Shown here one piece after another: positions 1-6,195 of a DNA stretch of 9,372 nt. This DNA is from a bacterium. GTDB lineage: Bacteria; Desulfobacterota; Deferrimicrobia; Deferrimicrobiales; Deferrimicrobiaceae. The notes beneath the pieces are model-generated. The model was given only the letters and a program-made list of their open reading frames with translations. It had not been told where the DNA came from and ran no database searches. Location of the stretch: NCBI GenBank assembly GCA_020056545.1, contig JAGVHM010000111.1, positions 1 through 9,372 on the forward strand. Reading direction: 5' to 3'. A program made the position numbers and the translations under genes. The stretch's first letter is position 1, and each line of letters starts with the position of its first letter.

Positions 1-147
1 CAGGATCCCGAGAACGACCTGCTGACCTACCGGGCCTGGTCTAGCGAGCCCACCGTGGCCGCGGGTTTTGTCAACGGCTCGGTGCTGACCGTGCACCCGG
101 TGGGCCCGGGCACGGCGCAGATCTACCTCGAGGCCGATGACGGCCGC
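1..147 (+). other. Bacterial Ig-like/cadherin-like repeat fragment fused to the MFS frame
   Basis: Codons 1-49 read QDPENDLLTYRAWSSEP, then SVLTVHPVGPGTAQIYLEA, then DDGR. This is the pattern of repeated surface-protein Ig-like domains, which typically read D-x-D-x-D-x-L-T-Y, then S-x-P-x-V-A, then G-x-x-L-T-V-x-P-V-x-x-G-T-A-x-I-x-V-x-A-x-D-G. Such domains sit in large secreted or surface-anchored proteins and have no known place at the N-terminus of an MFS carrier. The reading frame passes without a stop into the transporter at about base 148. The best reading is the tail of another gene joined to a truncated MFS gene. Confidence 0.6.
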
Positions 148-1176
148 GAAGGGGTGGCGGAGACCACCGCGAGTCTCCTCAAGCTGTTCTCTGGGATGTG
201 GGCCGACCGGACGGGGCGGAAAAAACCGCTTGTCCTGGCGGGATACGGGCTCTCCGCGATCATGCGCCCGTTGGTGGGATTCGCCACGGGATGGGGGCAC
301 GTCCTTGCCGTGCGGTTCTCGGACCGTATCGGAAAGGGGATCCGCTCTTCCCCCCGCGACGCGCTGATCGCCGCTTCCGTCCCGGCGGAAGACCGCGGGA
401 GGGCATTCGGGCTGCAGCGGGCGATGGACCACCTGGGAGCGGTCGTCGGGCCGCTGGCCGCCTTCCTGTTGCTCTCCGGCGCAGGACTGTCCCTGCAGAA
501 CGTGTTTTTCCTCTCCGCGATCCCGGGAGTCGCCGCCGTCGCCGCGCTTTTTCTGTTCGTGCGCGAGCCGGAAAAACCTCCGCTTCCAAGCACGGAAAGA
601 ACGTTGCGCGGTGAACTTCCTCCCGCATACCGGCGCTACCTGATGATCGTATGCCTGTTCACCCTGGGAAACGCGAGCGACGCGTTCCTCATACTGCGCG
701 CTGTAGAGACGGGTGTTCCCGTGGCCTACGTCCCGCTGCTGTGGGGGGCGTTCCACGTCGTGAAGTCCGCGCTGTCCACCCCTGCGGGGATCCTCTCAGA
801 CCGATGGGACCGCAGGAAGGTGGTCGTCGCCGGCTGGATCGTTTACGCGGTCACCTACGCGGCGTGGGGGATAGCCAAAGGACCGATTTGGATGGTCGGT
901 TTATTCCTGGTGTACGGGCTGTACGCCGCGGCGACGGAAGGGGTCGAACGTGCGCTGGTCGCCGACTTCGTCCCCGCCGAGCGGCGCGGGACGGCTTACG
1001 GGTGGTTCCACCTGGTGGTGGGGATCTCCGCCCTTCCGGCGAGCGTCCTCTTCGGCTTCCTTTATAAATGGTACGGCGCGCAGGCCGCCTTCGGGGCGAG
1101 CGCTACCCTGGCGGTCGCCGCTTCCGCGCTGCTGCTCTTCCTCAATACCCCTAAGGCTTCGCCGGCAGATCCTTGA
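1..1176 (+). CDS. MFS transporter with foreign Ig-like N-terminus (5' partial, probably chimeric)
   Basis: The frame is open from base 1. A GTG at 55 is the first possible start but has no convincing ribosome binding site, so the true start probably lies outside the window. From about codon 50 (base 148) the protein is a Major Facilitator Superfamily transporter. It shows EGVAETTASLLKLFSG, the loop motif A-like WADRTGRKKPLVL, a second-half copy (ILSDRWDRRKVVVAG), and many hydrophobic segments up to the end. Family members of this type usually run about 400 residues and begin with a segment like SFFTDVSSEMIYPLLPLF before the EGVAETTAS stretch. That N-terminal part (TM1 and the start of TM2) is absent and is replaced by an unrelated beta-rich sequence. 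The substrate cannot be told. The 3' end overlaps the convergent lipoprotein gene by 26 bases. MFS identity is firm; functionality as written is doubtful. Confidence 0.8.
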   Translation, partial: QDPENDLLTYRAWSSEPTVAAGFVNGSVLTVHPVGPGTAQIYLEADDGREGVAETTASLLKLFSGMWADRTGRKKPLVLAGYGLSAIMRPLVGFATGWGHVLAVRFSDRIGKGIRSSPRDALIAASVPAEDRGRAFGLQRAMDHLGAVVGPLAAFLLLSGAGLSLQNVFFLSAIPGVAAVAALFLFVREPEKPPLPSTERTLRGELPPAYRRYLMIVCLFTLGNASDAFLILRAVETGVPVAYVPLLWGAFHVVKSALSTPAGILSDRWDRRKVVVAGWIVYAVTYAAWGIAKGPIWMVGLFLVYGLYAAATEGVERALVADFVPAERRGTAYGWFHLVVGISALPASVLFGFLYKWYGAQAAFGASATLAVAASALLLFLNTPKASPADP

Positions 1177-2635
1177 GCAATGCCGCGTCGGTCGCCTCCG
1201 AAACCCCGCCGGCAGGGCCCTGGAAATCGGGCGCGCCCGCCGCCGGGCGGAGCGGTATCGTGTCGGACATCGTGTTGATCGGCGTGATCGTGTTTACGTC
1301 GATCTCGAACACCGTCCAGACCGTCCCCGCCTGCCCCAACGGGACGTTGAACGTGGCCACCAGCCCGCTGCTGCGGTAGACCTTGACCTGCGCCCCGGAG
1401 TTGGCGAGCACCAAGCTGCCCCCACCGCTCCAATTGTGAACCGAGAACCTGTAAACGCCGGGGATCTGGACATGGATCGTCGTCGTTTCGGGGCCGAAGC
1501 TGCTGGTGTCGTCCGCGTCGAGTTCCGCGTAGATGGTGCCGGCTTCCGTGTAGGTTGTATCCCCATAATACACGTGGAACCGGGTGCCGCCAGACGTCGG
1601 CCCGGTCAGGTGGGAATCCAGATCCGACGGGGTAGCGCCCCAGGTGAGGACGATCCGCGTCTCCCCGGAGGGCAGGACCGGCGTGACGTTCGTGTTCTGG
1701 TTCGGGGTGGTCGCACCGCCGACGCAGAGGATCGTGAAATAACCGGTGATGTATCCCGTCCCGACGACCTCCCCGGTGTAATTCCCGCCGGGGATGCCAT
1801 TGAATTCGTACGAACCGGCCCCGCTCTCGAACGACGAAGTAGAGGTGCTCGCGACGATGGATCCCGATGTCGCGTTGATACCGGAGCGCAGGTTGATCGT
1901 GAGGCCGTTGACGCCCGAAAGAGTTAGCGCATTGATGACCCTGCCGCTGACGTTGCCGGCGCCGGAGTGGGAATTGTCGATCTGGAGGACCGCCTCGAGA
2001 GTGGTCGTCCCGACCGCCTGCACGACGACCCCCTCATAGGTGACTGTCAGATACCCATCCAAGAGGTATCGGAGGGTGTATCCGCTTCCCGAACTCACGG
2101 AGATCAGGTAGGAGCCGTCCTCGCCGGTCGTGCCCGTAGCGACGATGGATCCCTGCAGCAGAACTTCCACGGAAACGCCGGAAAGGGGCTGCCCGCTCAC
2201 GGCATCCCCCACTATCCCCGACAGACTGCCTTGGGCCACCGGAGCCAGGGTGATGTCCAAATGTACGGGCGACCCGAGAAGGCTCGCGGTCGCTTCCCCG
2301 CGGTACAGCACGGTGCCGTCCCCGTCGAGCAGTTCGACGAGGAAATGCCGGTCCGCCCCGCTGGGAACCTGGAATGACTCCTGGACCGTGCCGCTGCCGG
2401 TATAGGCGACCGTCCTCACTATGGGGTCCGCTATGTCAGCCGCGGAAATGGTGAACCGTATGGAGGCGAAAACGGGAGCGAGCGCCATGGGGGCCCTTGA
2501 GGGGGAAGCCTTTGCGGCCGACCCCACGGCGATCGTGACGTTCGTGCTGCCGGAGGAATTCGACCCTCCGCTCCCGCACCCCTGGATCATCAGGACTAGG
2601 AAAACCGCGAGCGGCAGAACGCATATCCTTTTCAT
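1151..2635 (-). CDS. Outer-membrane lipoprotein with carboxypeptidase-regulatory-like and DUF2135 (YfaP-like) domains
   Basis: A 494-residue predicted lipoprotein. Residues 1-20 form a lipoprotein signal peptide with lipobox IQGC (Cys20). Gly at +2 is not an inner-membrane retention signal, so outer-membrane sorting is expected. A Gly/Ser linker follows. A beta-rich domain lies at about 52-132. A carboxypeptidase regulatory-like (CarboxypepD_reg type) fold is at about 135-217 (SGQPLSGVSVEV, TTGEDGSYLISV), with a second looser copy at about 228-305 (VSGRVINALTLSGVNGLTI, GSYEFNGIPGGNYT). Residues about 322-447 match the DUF2135/YfaP pattern (VLTWGATPSDLDSHL, RFHVYYGD, LDADDTSSFGPETTTI, GVYRFSVHNWS). 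The start is supported by AAAGGA just upstream. It is the last gene of a three-gene minus-strand operon, 60 bases after the FecR-domain gene. Its role is unknown; a surface adhesion or binding function is inference. Confidence 0.88.
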   Translation of the reverse strand: MKRICVLPLAVFLVLMIQGCGSGGSNSSGSTNVTIAVGSAAKASPSRAPMALAPVFASIRFTISAADIADPIVRTVAYTGSGTVQESFQVPSGADRHFLVELLDGDGTVLYRGEATASLLGSPVHLDITLAPVAQGSLSGIVGDAVSGQPLSGVSVEVLLQGSIVATGTTGEDGSYLISVSSGSGYTLRYLLDGYLTVTYEGVVVQAVGTTTLEAVLQIDNSHSGAGNVSGRVINALTLSGVNGLTINLRSGINATSGSIVASTSTSSFESGAGSYEFNGIPGGNYTGEVVGTGYITGYFTILCVGGATTPNQNTNVTPVLPSGETRIVLTWGATPSDLDSHLTGPTSGGTRFHVYYGDTTYTEAGTIYAELDADDTSSFGPETTTIHVQIPGVYRFSVHNWSGGGSLVLANSGAQVKVYRSSGLVATFNVPLGQAGTVWTVFEIDVNTITPINTMSDTIPLRPAAGAPDFQGPAGGVSEATDAALLKDLPAKP

Positions 2636-2695
2636 GTCGATTCCTTTATCCCGGCGAAATATTGGATCGATCGCGTAGCCTTCATGCGCAATCCG

Positions 2696-3505
2696 TTACG
2701 GTACGATCACACTGATGGTGACCGGCGTTCCCGCCTGGATGGGGGCCTGCTGCGAGGCGATGGGAACACCCGGAGTCCCCAACTCGGCCCCCCCGTGATA
2801 ATCGCGGCCGCCGCCCCCGGCGACACCCGCAAGGGCGATGCCGACCTGCATGGGATCCGGAACCCTGATCTCGCTCTGCGTCATGTCGGTCGCTTCATTG
2901 AAGATGTTCGCCTGGGCAACGGAAATCACCGATGGCAATCCGAGCTGCTCGTTCTCGTAGACGTTGATTTCCATCCCCGCAGTGAGCATCACATTGTCGA
3001 GAATCTTGTCGGAAGCGCTCTTTACGTCCACCTCGCCTTCGACGCACTGGATCTGGGTGAACCGCTTTCCGCTCTTCTCTCCCGCACGGAAGTTGATGAT
3101 CGTCCCCCTCGCGGCCGCCACCGCCGTCGGCGTGTGCACCTCGAATCTCGTCCGGCCCACCACCGTCCTCATCACCCCCTCGACGAGGTTGAAGACGGAG
3201 CGGCCTCTCTCGTCCTTCCGGAAAACGTACTCCTGGATGACTACCTGGGATTTCTCGCCCAGCGTCAGGACGCTGTCATCCATGAACAACAGCTTCGCCC
3301 TGGACTGCTCGCGGGTGGAAACCTTGTCCACGATGAGGAGGCCGGCGTTCACCCTGGCCTCCGTTTCCTTTTTCTCTCTCTCGATGACGGCCTTCCCCCG
3401 GACGGCGATGACCTTGCTGACATCCTCCGCGGCCTGGCCTTCCATGGGCAATCCGGTCAAGAGGGCGAGAACGAGAAACAGGACGATTCCGGCAGTGGTT
3501 TTCAT
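2696..3505 (-). CDS. Secreted FecR-domain protein
   Basis: A 269-residue exported protein. The signal peptide is residues 1-25, with predicted cleavage after GQA. A FecR domain follows at about 30-145: VIAVRGKAVIERE, a conserved L-x-F-x-D-x-S-x-L-T-L-G core (LLFMDDSVLTLGEKSQVVI), then FNLVEGVMRTVVG and FEVHTPTAVAAARGTIINF. Classical FecR proteins are membrane-anchored anti-sigma/transducer proteins of TonB systems. This one has a cleavable signal, no N-terminal anti-sigma region, and no sigma factor or TonB receptor beside it, so it fits the free-standing periplasmic FecR-domain group of unclear function. The C-terminal ~40 residues are Gly/Pro-rich and low in complexity. Its ATG (3503-3505) directly abuts the TAA of the upstream TPR-barrel gene. 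GAGG six bases upstream, inside that gene's last codons, serves as ribosome binding site, so translation is probably coupled. Confidence 0.9.
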   Translation of the reverse strand: MKTTAGIVLFLVLALLTGLPMEGQAAEDVSKVIAVRGKAVIEREKKETEARVNAGLLIVDKVSTREQSRAKLLFMDDSVLTLGEKSQVVIQEYVFRKDERGRSVFNLVEGVMRTVVGRTRFEVHTPTAVAAARGTIINFRAGEKSGKRFTQIQCVEGEVDVKSASDKILDNVMLTAGMEINVYENEQLGLPSVISVAQANIFNEATDMTQSEIRVPDPMQVGIALAGVAGGGGRDYHGGAELGTPGVPIASQQAPIQAGTPVTISVIVP

Positions 3506-4804
3506 TTAAAACCTCGCATTCAGGAACAGGCCCGTTACGTTCCGCCTGTAGGAAAAGTCGGAGACATTCGAGGCTGCTTCCGTGTAAGTATGGCCGGCGA
3601 TGAGGGTATAGCGTGCGGACAGCGGGATTCCTGCGTTCGCCGAGTATGTCCTCGTGGTGTCCCTTCTGAACACGCCGAATCCCGGGTACTCCCCGTTGTA
3701 CTTCCTCCGGTAGATTTCAGCGGAGATGTCGAGAAAACTCTTGCGCGGAAGGAGGAAGGTCAGCCCCGCGAACGTCCGGTACCCGTTGTAGTCCCAGAAA
3801 TCACTGCGGGTCCTGTCCTCGTCGTAGGCAAACCCCGCCCTGCCCTGCACGGTCTTGGACAGGCTCGCGTTCTGCGTGATGACGTACGCTATGTCGCGGC
3901 CGGTCCGGTCGGAGTTCGTGAGGAAGAACGTCCCGTTCCTGTACCGGGTCTTCTTCCAGCGGTAATCGAGGACGGTGGAGTACCTCTCCCCCTCCCGGAT
4001 GACGACCGACGGATTGATCGTGTGGGCGAAGCTGTACTGGCCGCCCCCCAGATTGGTCGACTCGTAGGAATACATCCCCCGGAAGGTCAGCCAGGGAGCA
4101 AGGTTCAGGGTCCCCTTCAGGTCGGGGACCGACTGGTTTATGTTGAACTCCTCGAGGTTCTGGTGGAAGCTCTGGTAGAGGCTATATCCCGCCGAAAGGT
4201 CCCCCTTGTTCCCCGAAAAGATCATGTACCTACCCTTCAACAGGAAGACCGCCCGCACGTCCGACCGTTCGGAGATCCCCGCGGGAAGCGGCCTGTCGTC
4301 CGGAGACACGATGATATTGGAATCGTACTGGAGGCCACCCGAAAGGTTAAGGGACCAGCGCTTCTTTTCCCCTTTTTCCTTCATCGCCGTGAGGAATGAT
4401 TCGGCGTTCCTTGAGACCTCGGTCCCGGGGGCCATCCTGGCCGCCTTTTCGAAATATTCCGCAGCGGCATCGTACCGGTCGCGCATGTAGTAGTGGAATC
4501 CCAGTTCGAAAGGCGCCCTCGGGTTCCCCGCGTTTAGCAGGAGCGCCTCCTTCAGGACAGTTTCCGCCTCGTCTTTCCCTCCCCGGGATAGCGCCACACC
4601 GAGATAGAGGGTCGCGTTCGGGTCGCCTGGCTTTTCCCTGGCGGCCCTCCGGAATTCGATTTCGGCGGCCTTGTATTCCCCGGACTCGATCGCCCCCACG
4701 CCACGAGCCATGTGCTGTTCATAAACAGCCTCCGTTGCCGGAGACGTTGCGGGGAAGGCAACGAAACAGATCCAGACGACAAACGAGACAGTCAGTTTCT
4801 TCAT
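3506..4804 (-). CDS. TPR-repeat outer-membrane beta-barrel protein (SLAM-like architecture)
   Basis: A 432-residue protein from the ATG at 4802-4804, which has AAGGATG a few bases upstream and is followed by a good signal peptide (MKKLTVSFVVWICFVAF, cleavage near residue 23). An in-frame ATG 16 codons earlier (4850-4852) would bury the signal peptide and is not preferred. Residues about 25-126 hold roughly three TPR units (ARGVGAIESGEYKAAEIEFRR; ATLYLGVALSRGGKDEAETV; FELGFHYYMRDRYDAAAEYF). From about 150 the chain turns into alternating aromatic/polar beta strands, beginning LSGGLQYDSNIIVSPDD and ending in NARF. The terminal Phe is typical of BAM-assembled outer-membrane barrels. A periplasmic TPR domain followed by a ~280-residue barrel is the layout of surface lipoprotein assembly modulators (DUF560). 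The family match itself is unproven, and a generic TPR-porin is the alternative. It is the first gene of the operon with the FecR-domain and lipoprotein genes. Confidence 0.87.
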   Translation of the reverse strand: MKKLTVSFVVWICFVAFPATSPATEAVYEQHMARGVGAIESGEYKAAEIEFRRAAREKPGDPNATLYLGVALSRGGKDEAETVLKEALLLNAGNPRAPFELGFHYYMRDRYDAAAEYFEKAARMAPGTEVSRNAESFLTAMKEKGEKKRWSLNLSGGLQYDSNIIVSPDDRPLPAGISERSDVRAVFLLKGRYMIFSGNKGDLSAGYSLYQSFHQNLEEFNINQSVPDLKGTLNLAPWLTFRGMYSYESTNLGGGQYSFAHTINPSVVIREGERYSTVLDYRWKKTRYRNGTFFLTNSDRTGRDIAYVITQNASLSKTVQGRAGFAYDEDRTRSDFWDYNGYRTFAGLTFLLPRKSFLDISAEIYRRKYNGEYPGFGVFRRDTTRTYSANAGIPLSARYTLIAGHTYTEAASNVSDFSYRRNVTGLFLNARF

Positions 4805-4830
4805 TTTGCATCCTTGAATGAAATATCTGC

Positions 4831-4846
4831 CGGGACAAGCATCCCG
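4831..4846 (-). repeat. Short hairpin in the leader of the TPR-barrel operon
   Basis: CGGGA and TCCCG are separated by six bases (CAAGCA). In the predicted minus-strand mRNA this lies about 27 bases upstream of the TPR-barrel ATG and just upstream of its ribosome binding site. It could affect translation initiation or mRNA stability, but a 5-bp stem is easily found by chance in GC-rich DNA. Confidence 0.3.
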
Positions 4847-4944
4847 TTGCAACTGCCACAGTGCATGCTTATTTATTCACTCGACTGCGGGTGCGCATTT
4901 TCTGTTTATTATCGGATACTCTACGTGAATTATCATAGATGTGC

Positions 4945-4974
4945 AATATACGCGCCCGGATATTAATAGCTTAA
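4945..4974 (-). promoter_or_regulatory. Candidate sigma70-type promoter for the TPR-barrel/FecR/lipoprotein operon
   Basis: On the minus strand, a TATATT -10 (4945-4950, 5 of 6 consensus bases) lies 18 bases downstream of a weak -35 TTAAGC (4969-4974). Just upstream is a long A-rich tract (about 4975-5000) resembling an UP element. This would give a leader of roughly 130 bases. The word ATCCGGG (4955-4961 on the plus strand as CCCGGAT) sits in the spacer, where a repressor could act. Other -10-like words (TATGAT, GATAAT) occur downstream on the same strand, so the exact start is uncertain. Confidence 0.33.
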
Positions 4975-5033
4975 CTGTTTGAATTTATTTTGTTTTATTC
5001 TGCAGAAACCGGTTGGGTGGAAAAAATGTCTCA

Positions 5034-5186
5034 ATGTATGAAAAGTATTGCACACGATGCCCGGATAATTGTTGCATCGAAAAAGACCTCATCCGGGTGG
5101 CGGTAAACCAGGAACGGGTGGCCGGAAAGTTCCTCAAGACCCCCAGTTCGCCTGGGGAGAGCGGCCGGGCGACTCGATCACCCTGA
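5034..5186 (+). CDS. Possible small Cys-rich protein (50 aa)
   Basis: An ATG at 5034 opens a 50-codon frame ending in TGA at 5184-5186. The predicted peptide begins MYEKYCTRCPDNCCIEKDLI and carries four Cys in a C-x2-C-x3-C-C arrangement (residues 6, 9, 13, 14), suggestive of metal binding, followed by a basic, Ser/Gly-rich tail. The last ~18 codons run antisense to the 3' end of the hydrolase gene. There is no clear Shine-Dalgarno sequence: only GGTGG about 15 bases upstream, which better fits an overlapping 26-codon frame from the ATG at 5026. I recognise no family. It could be a real small gene, a gene remnant, or chance. Confidence 0.22.
   Translation: MYEKYCTRCPDNCCIEKDLIRVAVNQERVAGKFLKTPSSPGESGRATRSP
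5055..5097. repeat. Overlapping inverted repeats (competing hairpins)
   Basis: CGATGC at 5055-5060 pairs with GCATCG at 5074-5079 (13-base loop). CCCGGAT at 5060-5066 pairs with ATCCGGG at 5091-5097 (24-base loop). The two cannot both form fully because they share base 5060 and interleave. On the minus strand this region follows the hydrolase stop; on the plus strand it lies inside the possible small ORF. There is no adjacent T-run, so it is not a standard terminator. Confidence 0.35.
5110..5157 (-). repeat. Two inverted repeats at the 3' end of the hydrolase gene
   Basis: CCCCAG (5141-5146) and CTGGGG (5152-5157) flank a 5-base loop within the last codons of the hydrolase. AGGAAC (5110-5115) and GTTCCT (5129-5134) flank a 13-base loop just past its stop. 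Neither is followed by a T-run on the minus strand. They may be mRNA 3'-end stabilising structures or weak terminators; this is a guess. Confidence 0.25.
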
Positions 5187-6177
5187 GGATGAAGGGGCGT
5201 CGGGCCGTCGGGCCGCCGAACCGCATGTCGAAAAAGGTGACGACCATCGTTTCCCCCTCTTCGGATACATGCACCGTCGGGAAACGGGCGAACCAGAGGT
5301 ACGTCCGGACGTCACGCAAGTCCCGGAGGGCCTGCGCTTCCGGCACATCCCTCCCTTTCCATTCCCGTTCCCGCCAGGTTACTGTGCCGCCGAAGGGGTC
5401 CACTTCCGCACGAAGATACGTCTTCCCGTCGTCCACGAACCCGTTCCAGGCAATCGGCCCCGCCGGGAACGGGAAGCTGTGGCGGTCCGGGATCGTCGTC
5501 AGACGCGGGGCGACTTCCGAAAGCCGCATCCTCTGGGCGGCCTCGGCCCTGCGCCCCGGCGCGAGGTCAGGCAGTGAATGGATCTCGGGAAGCCGCGGCA
5601 ATGCCCAGGCGGAAACAACGGGGACACCCTGCCTCAAGGCAGCCTCCCGGACGGCGTCCTCCGCTCGCAGATGCAGGAAGGCCGCGAAGCAGACATAGGC
5701 CGAGAGAACTACAAGCGCCGCGCGCGCCCGTGATGGGCGGTAACGGGACAGCAGGATCCCCAGGACGATGATCCCCGTGAACGCCAGATCGATTATGAAC
5801 AGGAGATCTAACGATACCCTCGCATCCGAGAACGGTTGAAATATCTGCGTCCCGTAGGAGTTGAGCAGATCGAGCGCAATATGGGAGATCTGCCCCAGCA
5901 GAACGAGAAGATATATCTTTTTCAGGTCCTTCCACTTCCCGAACCGGTAGAGCAGCAGAGCCACCAGTAGCGAGGTCACCGCAATCCCGGCGAATGAATG
6001 GGACACCCCCCGGTGGAGACGGAGATAGAACTCGCTCCCAAGCAGCGAGGCGACGTTGTCGGCGTCGGGCAGGACGGAACCGAGGACGAGCGCTACGGTT
6101 GCTTCTTTTTTTCCCGTATCCGAAGGGATGGCCCGGGCGACGAGCCACCCCGCAAGACCGTGTGTGACGGTGTCCAT
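5134..6177 (-). CDS. Membrane-bound metal-dependent hydrolase, YdjM/YfhP (DUF457) family
   Basis: A 347-residue integral membrane protein. The N-terminal half shows the family's metal-ligand pattern: MDTVTHGLAG (His6), GSVLPDADN (Asp38, Asp40), HRGVSHS (His55, His60), then SHIALDLLNSYGTQ (His99, Asp103) and SLDLLFIIDL. These lie among hydrophobic segments at about 24-47, 62-78, 88-103, 124-144 and 153-169. The C-terminal ~175 residues are soluble and probably extracytoplasmic. Length and layout match the B. subtilis YfhP group (about 330 residues) rather than short E. coli YdjM (about 200). The substrate is unknown in the family. The start ATG (6175-6177) has AAGG closely upstream and lies 18 bases after the fumC stop, so the two are probably co-transcribed. 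Family call firm; activity unknown. Confidence 0.9.
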   Translation of the reverse strand: MDTVTHGLAGWLVARAIPSDTGKKEATVALVLGSVLPDADNVASLLGSEFYLRLHRGVSHSFAGIAVTSLLVALLLYRFGKWKDLKKIYLLVLLGQISHIALDLLNSYGTQIFQPFSDARVSLDLLFIIDLAFTGIIVLGILLSRYRPSRARAALVVLSAYVCFAAFLHLRAEDAVREAALRQGVPVVSAWALPRLPEIHSLPDLAPGRRAEAAQRMRLSEVAPRLTTIPDRHSFPFPAGPIAWNGFVDDGKTYLRAEVDPFGGTVTWREREWKGRDVPEAQALRDLRDVRTYLWFARFPTVHVSEEGETMVVTFFDMRFGGPTARRPFILRVIESPGRSPQANWGS

Positions 6178-6186
6178 AACCTTACC

Positions 6187-6192
6187 ATTATA
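6187..6192 (-). promoter_or_regulatory. Perfect TATAAT -10 word in the fumC-hydrolase gap
   Basis: On the minus strand, a consensus TATAAT lies nine bases upstream of the hydrolase ATG, in the short gap after fumC. Transcription from it would start about at the ATG and lack most of the ribosome binding site. No good -35 is seen 16-18 bases upstream. It may drive a nearly leaderless message or be coincidental. Confidence 0.18.
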
Positions 6193-6195
6193 CCA

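Larger units (their letters stand above)
4805..5133. other. AT-rich intergenic region between hydrolase and TPR-barrel operon
   Basis: 329 bases without a firm gene. The middle part (about 4850-5050) is strikingly AT-rich against GC-rich surroundings. It holds a candidate minus-strand promoter (4945-4974) with an A-rich upstream tract, a short hairpin near the downstream ribosome binding site (4831-4846), three copies of CCCGGAT or its complement (4955, 5060, 5091), overlapping inverted repeats at 5055-5097, and the start of a possible small plus-strand ORF (5034). No strong intrinsic terminator with a T-run is visible after the hydrolase stop at 5134. Confidence 0.7.

Noticed and set aside
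950..1927. Plus-strand open frame (325 codons) across the MFS end and the lipoprotein gene
   Set aside because: Arg-rich composition, no family resemblance, and it overlaps firm genes on both sides; a shadow frame.
2684..4399. Long plus-strand open frame (571 codons) opposite the FecR-domain and TPR-barrel genes
   Set aside because: It is antisense to two well-supported genes. Its product is Arg/Pro/Val/Asp-rich with no recognisable domain, and it looks like the usual GC-rich shadow frame.
4805..4852. Upstream alternative start (ATG at 4850-4852) for the TPR-barrel protein
   Set aside because: It would place 16 polar residues before the signal peptide; the ATG at 4802-4804 has AAGGATG and a normal signal peptide.
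4850..4865. Sigma54-like TGGCA...TTGC word on the minus strand
   Set aside because: The GG and GC elements are only about five bases apart instead of the ten required.
5110..5157. Intrinsic terminator for the fumC-hydrolase unit
   Set aside because: Stems exist, but none is followed by a T-run on the minus strand.
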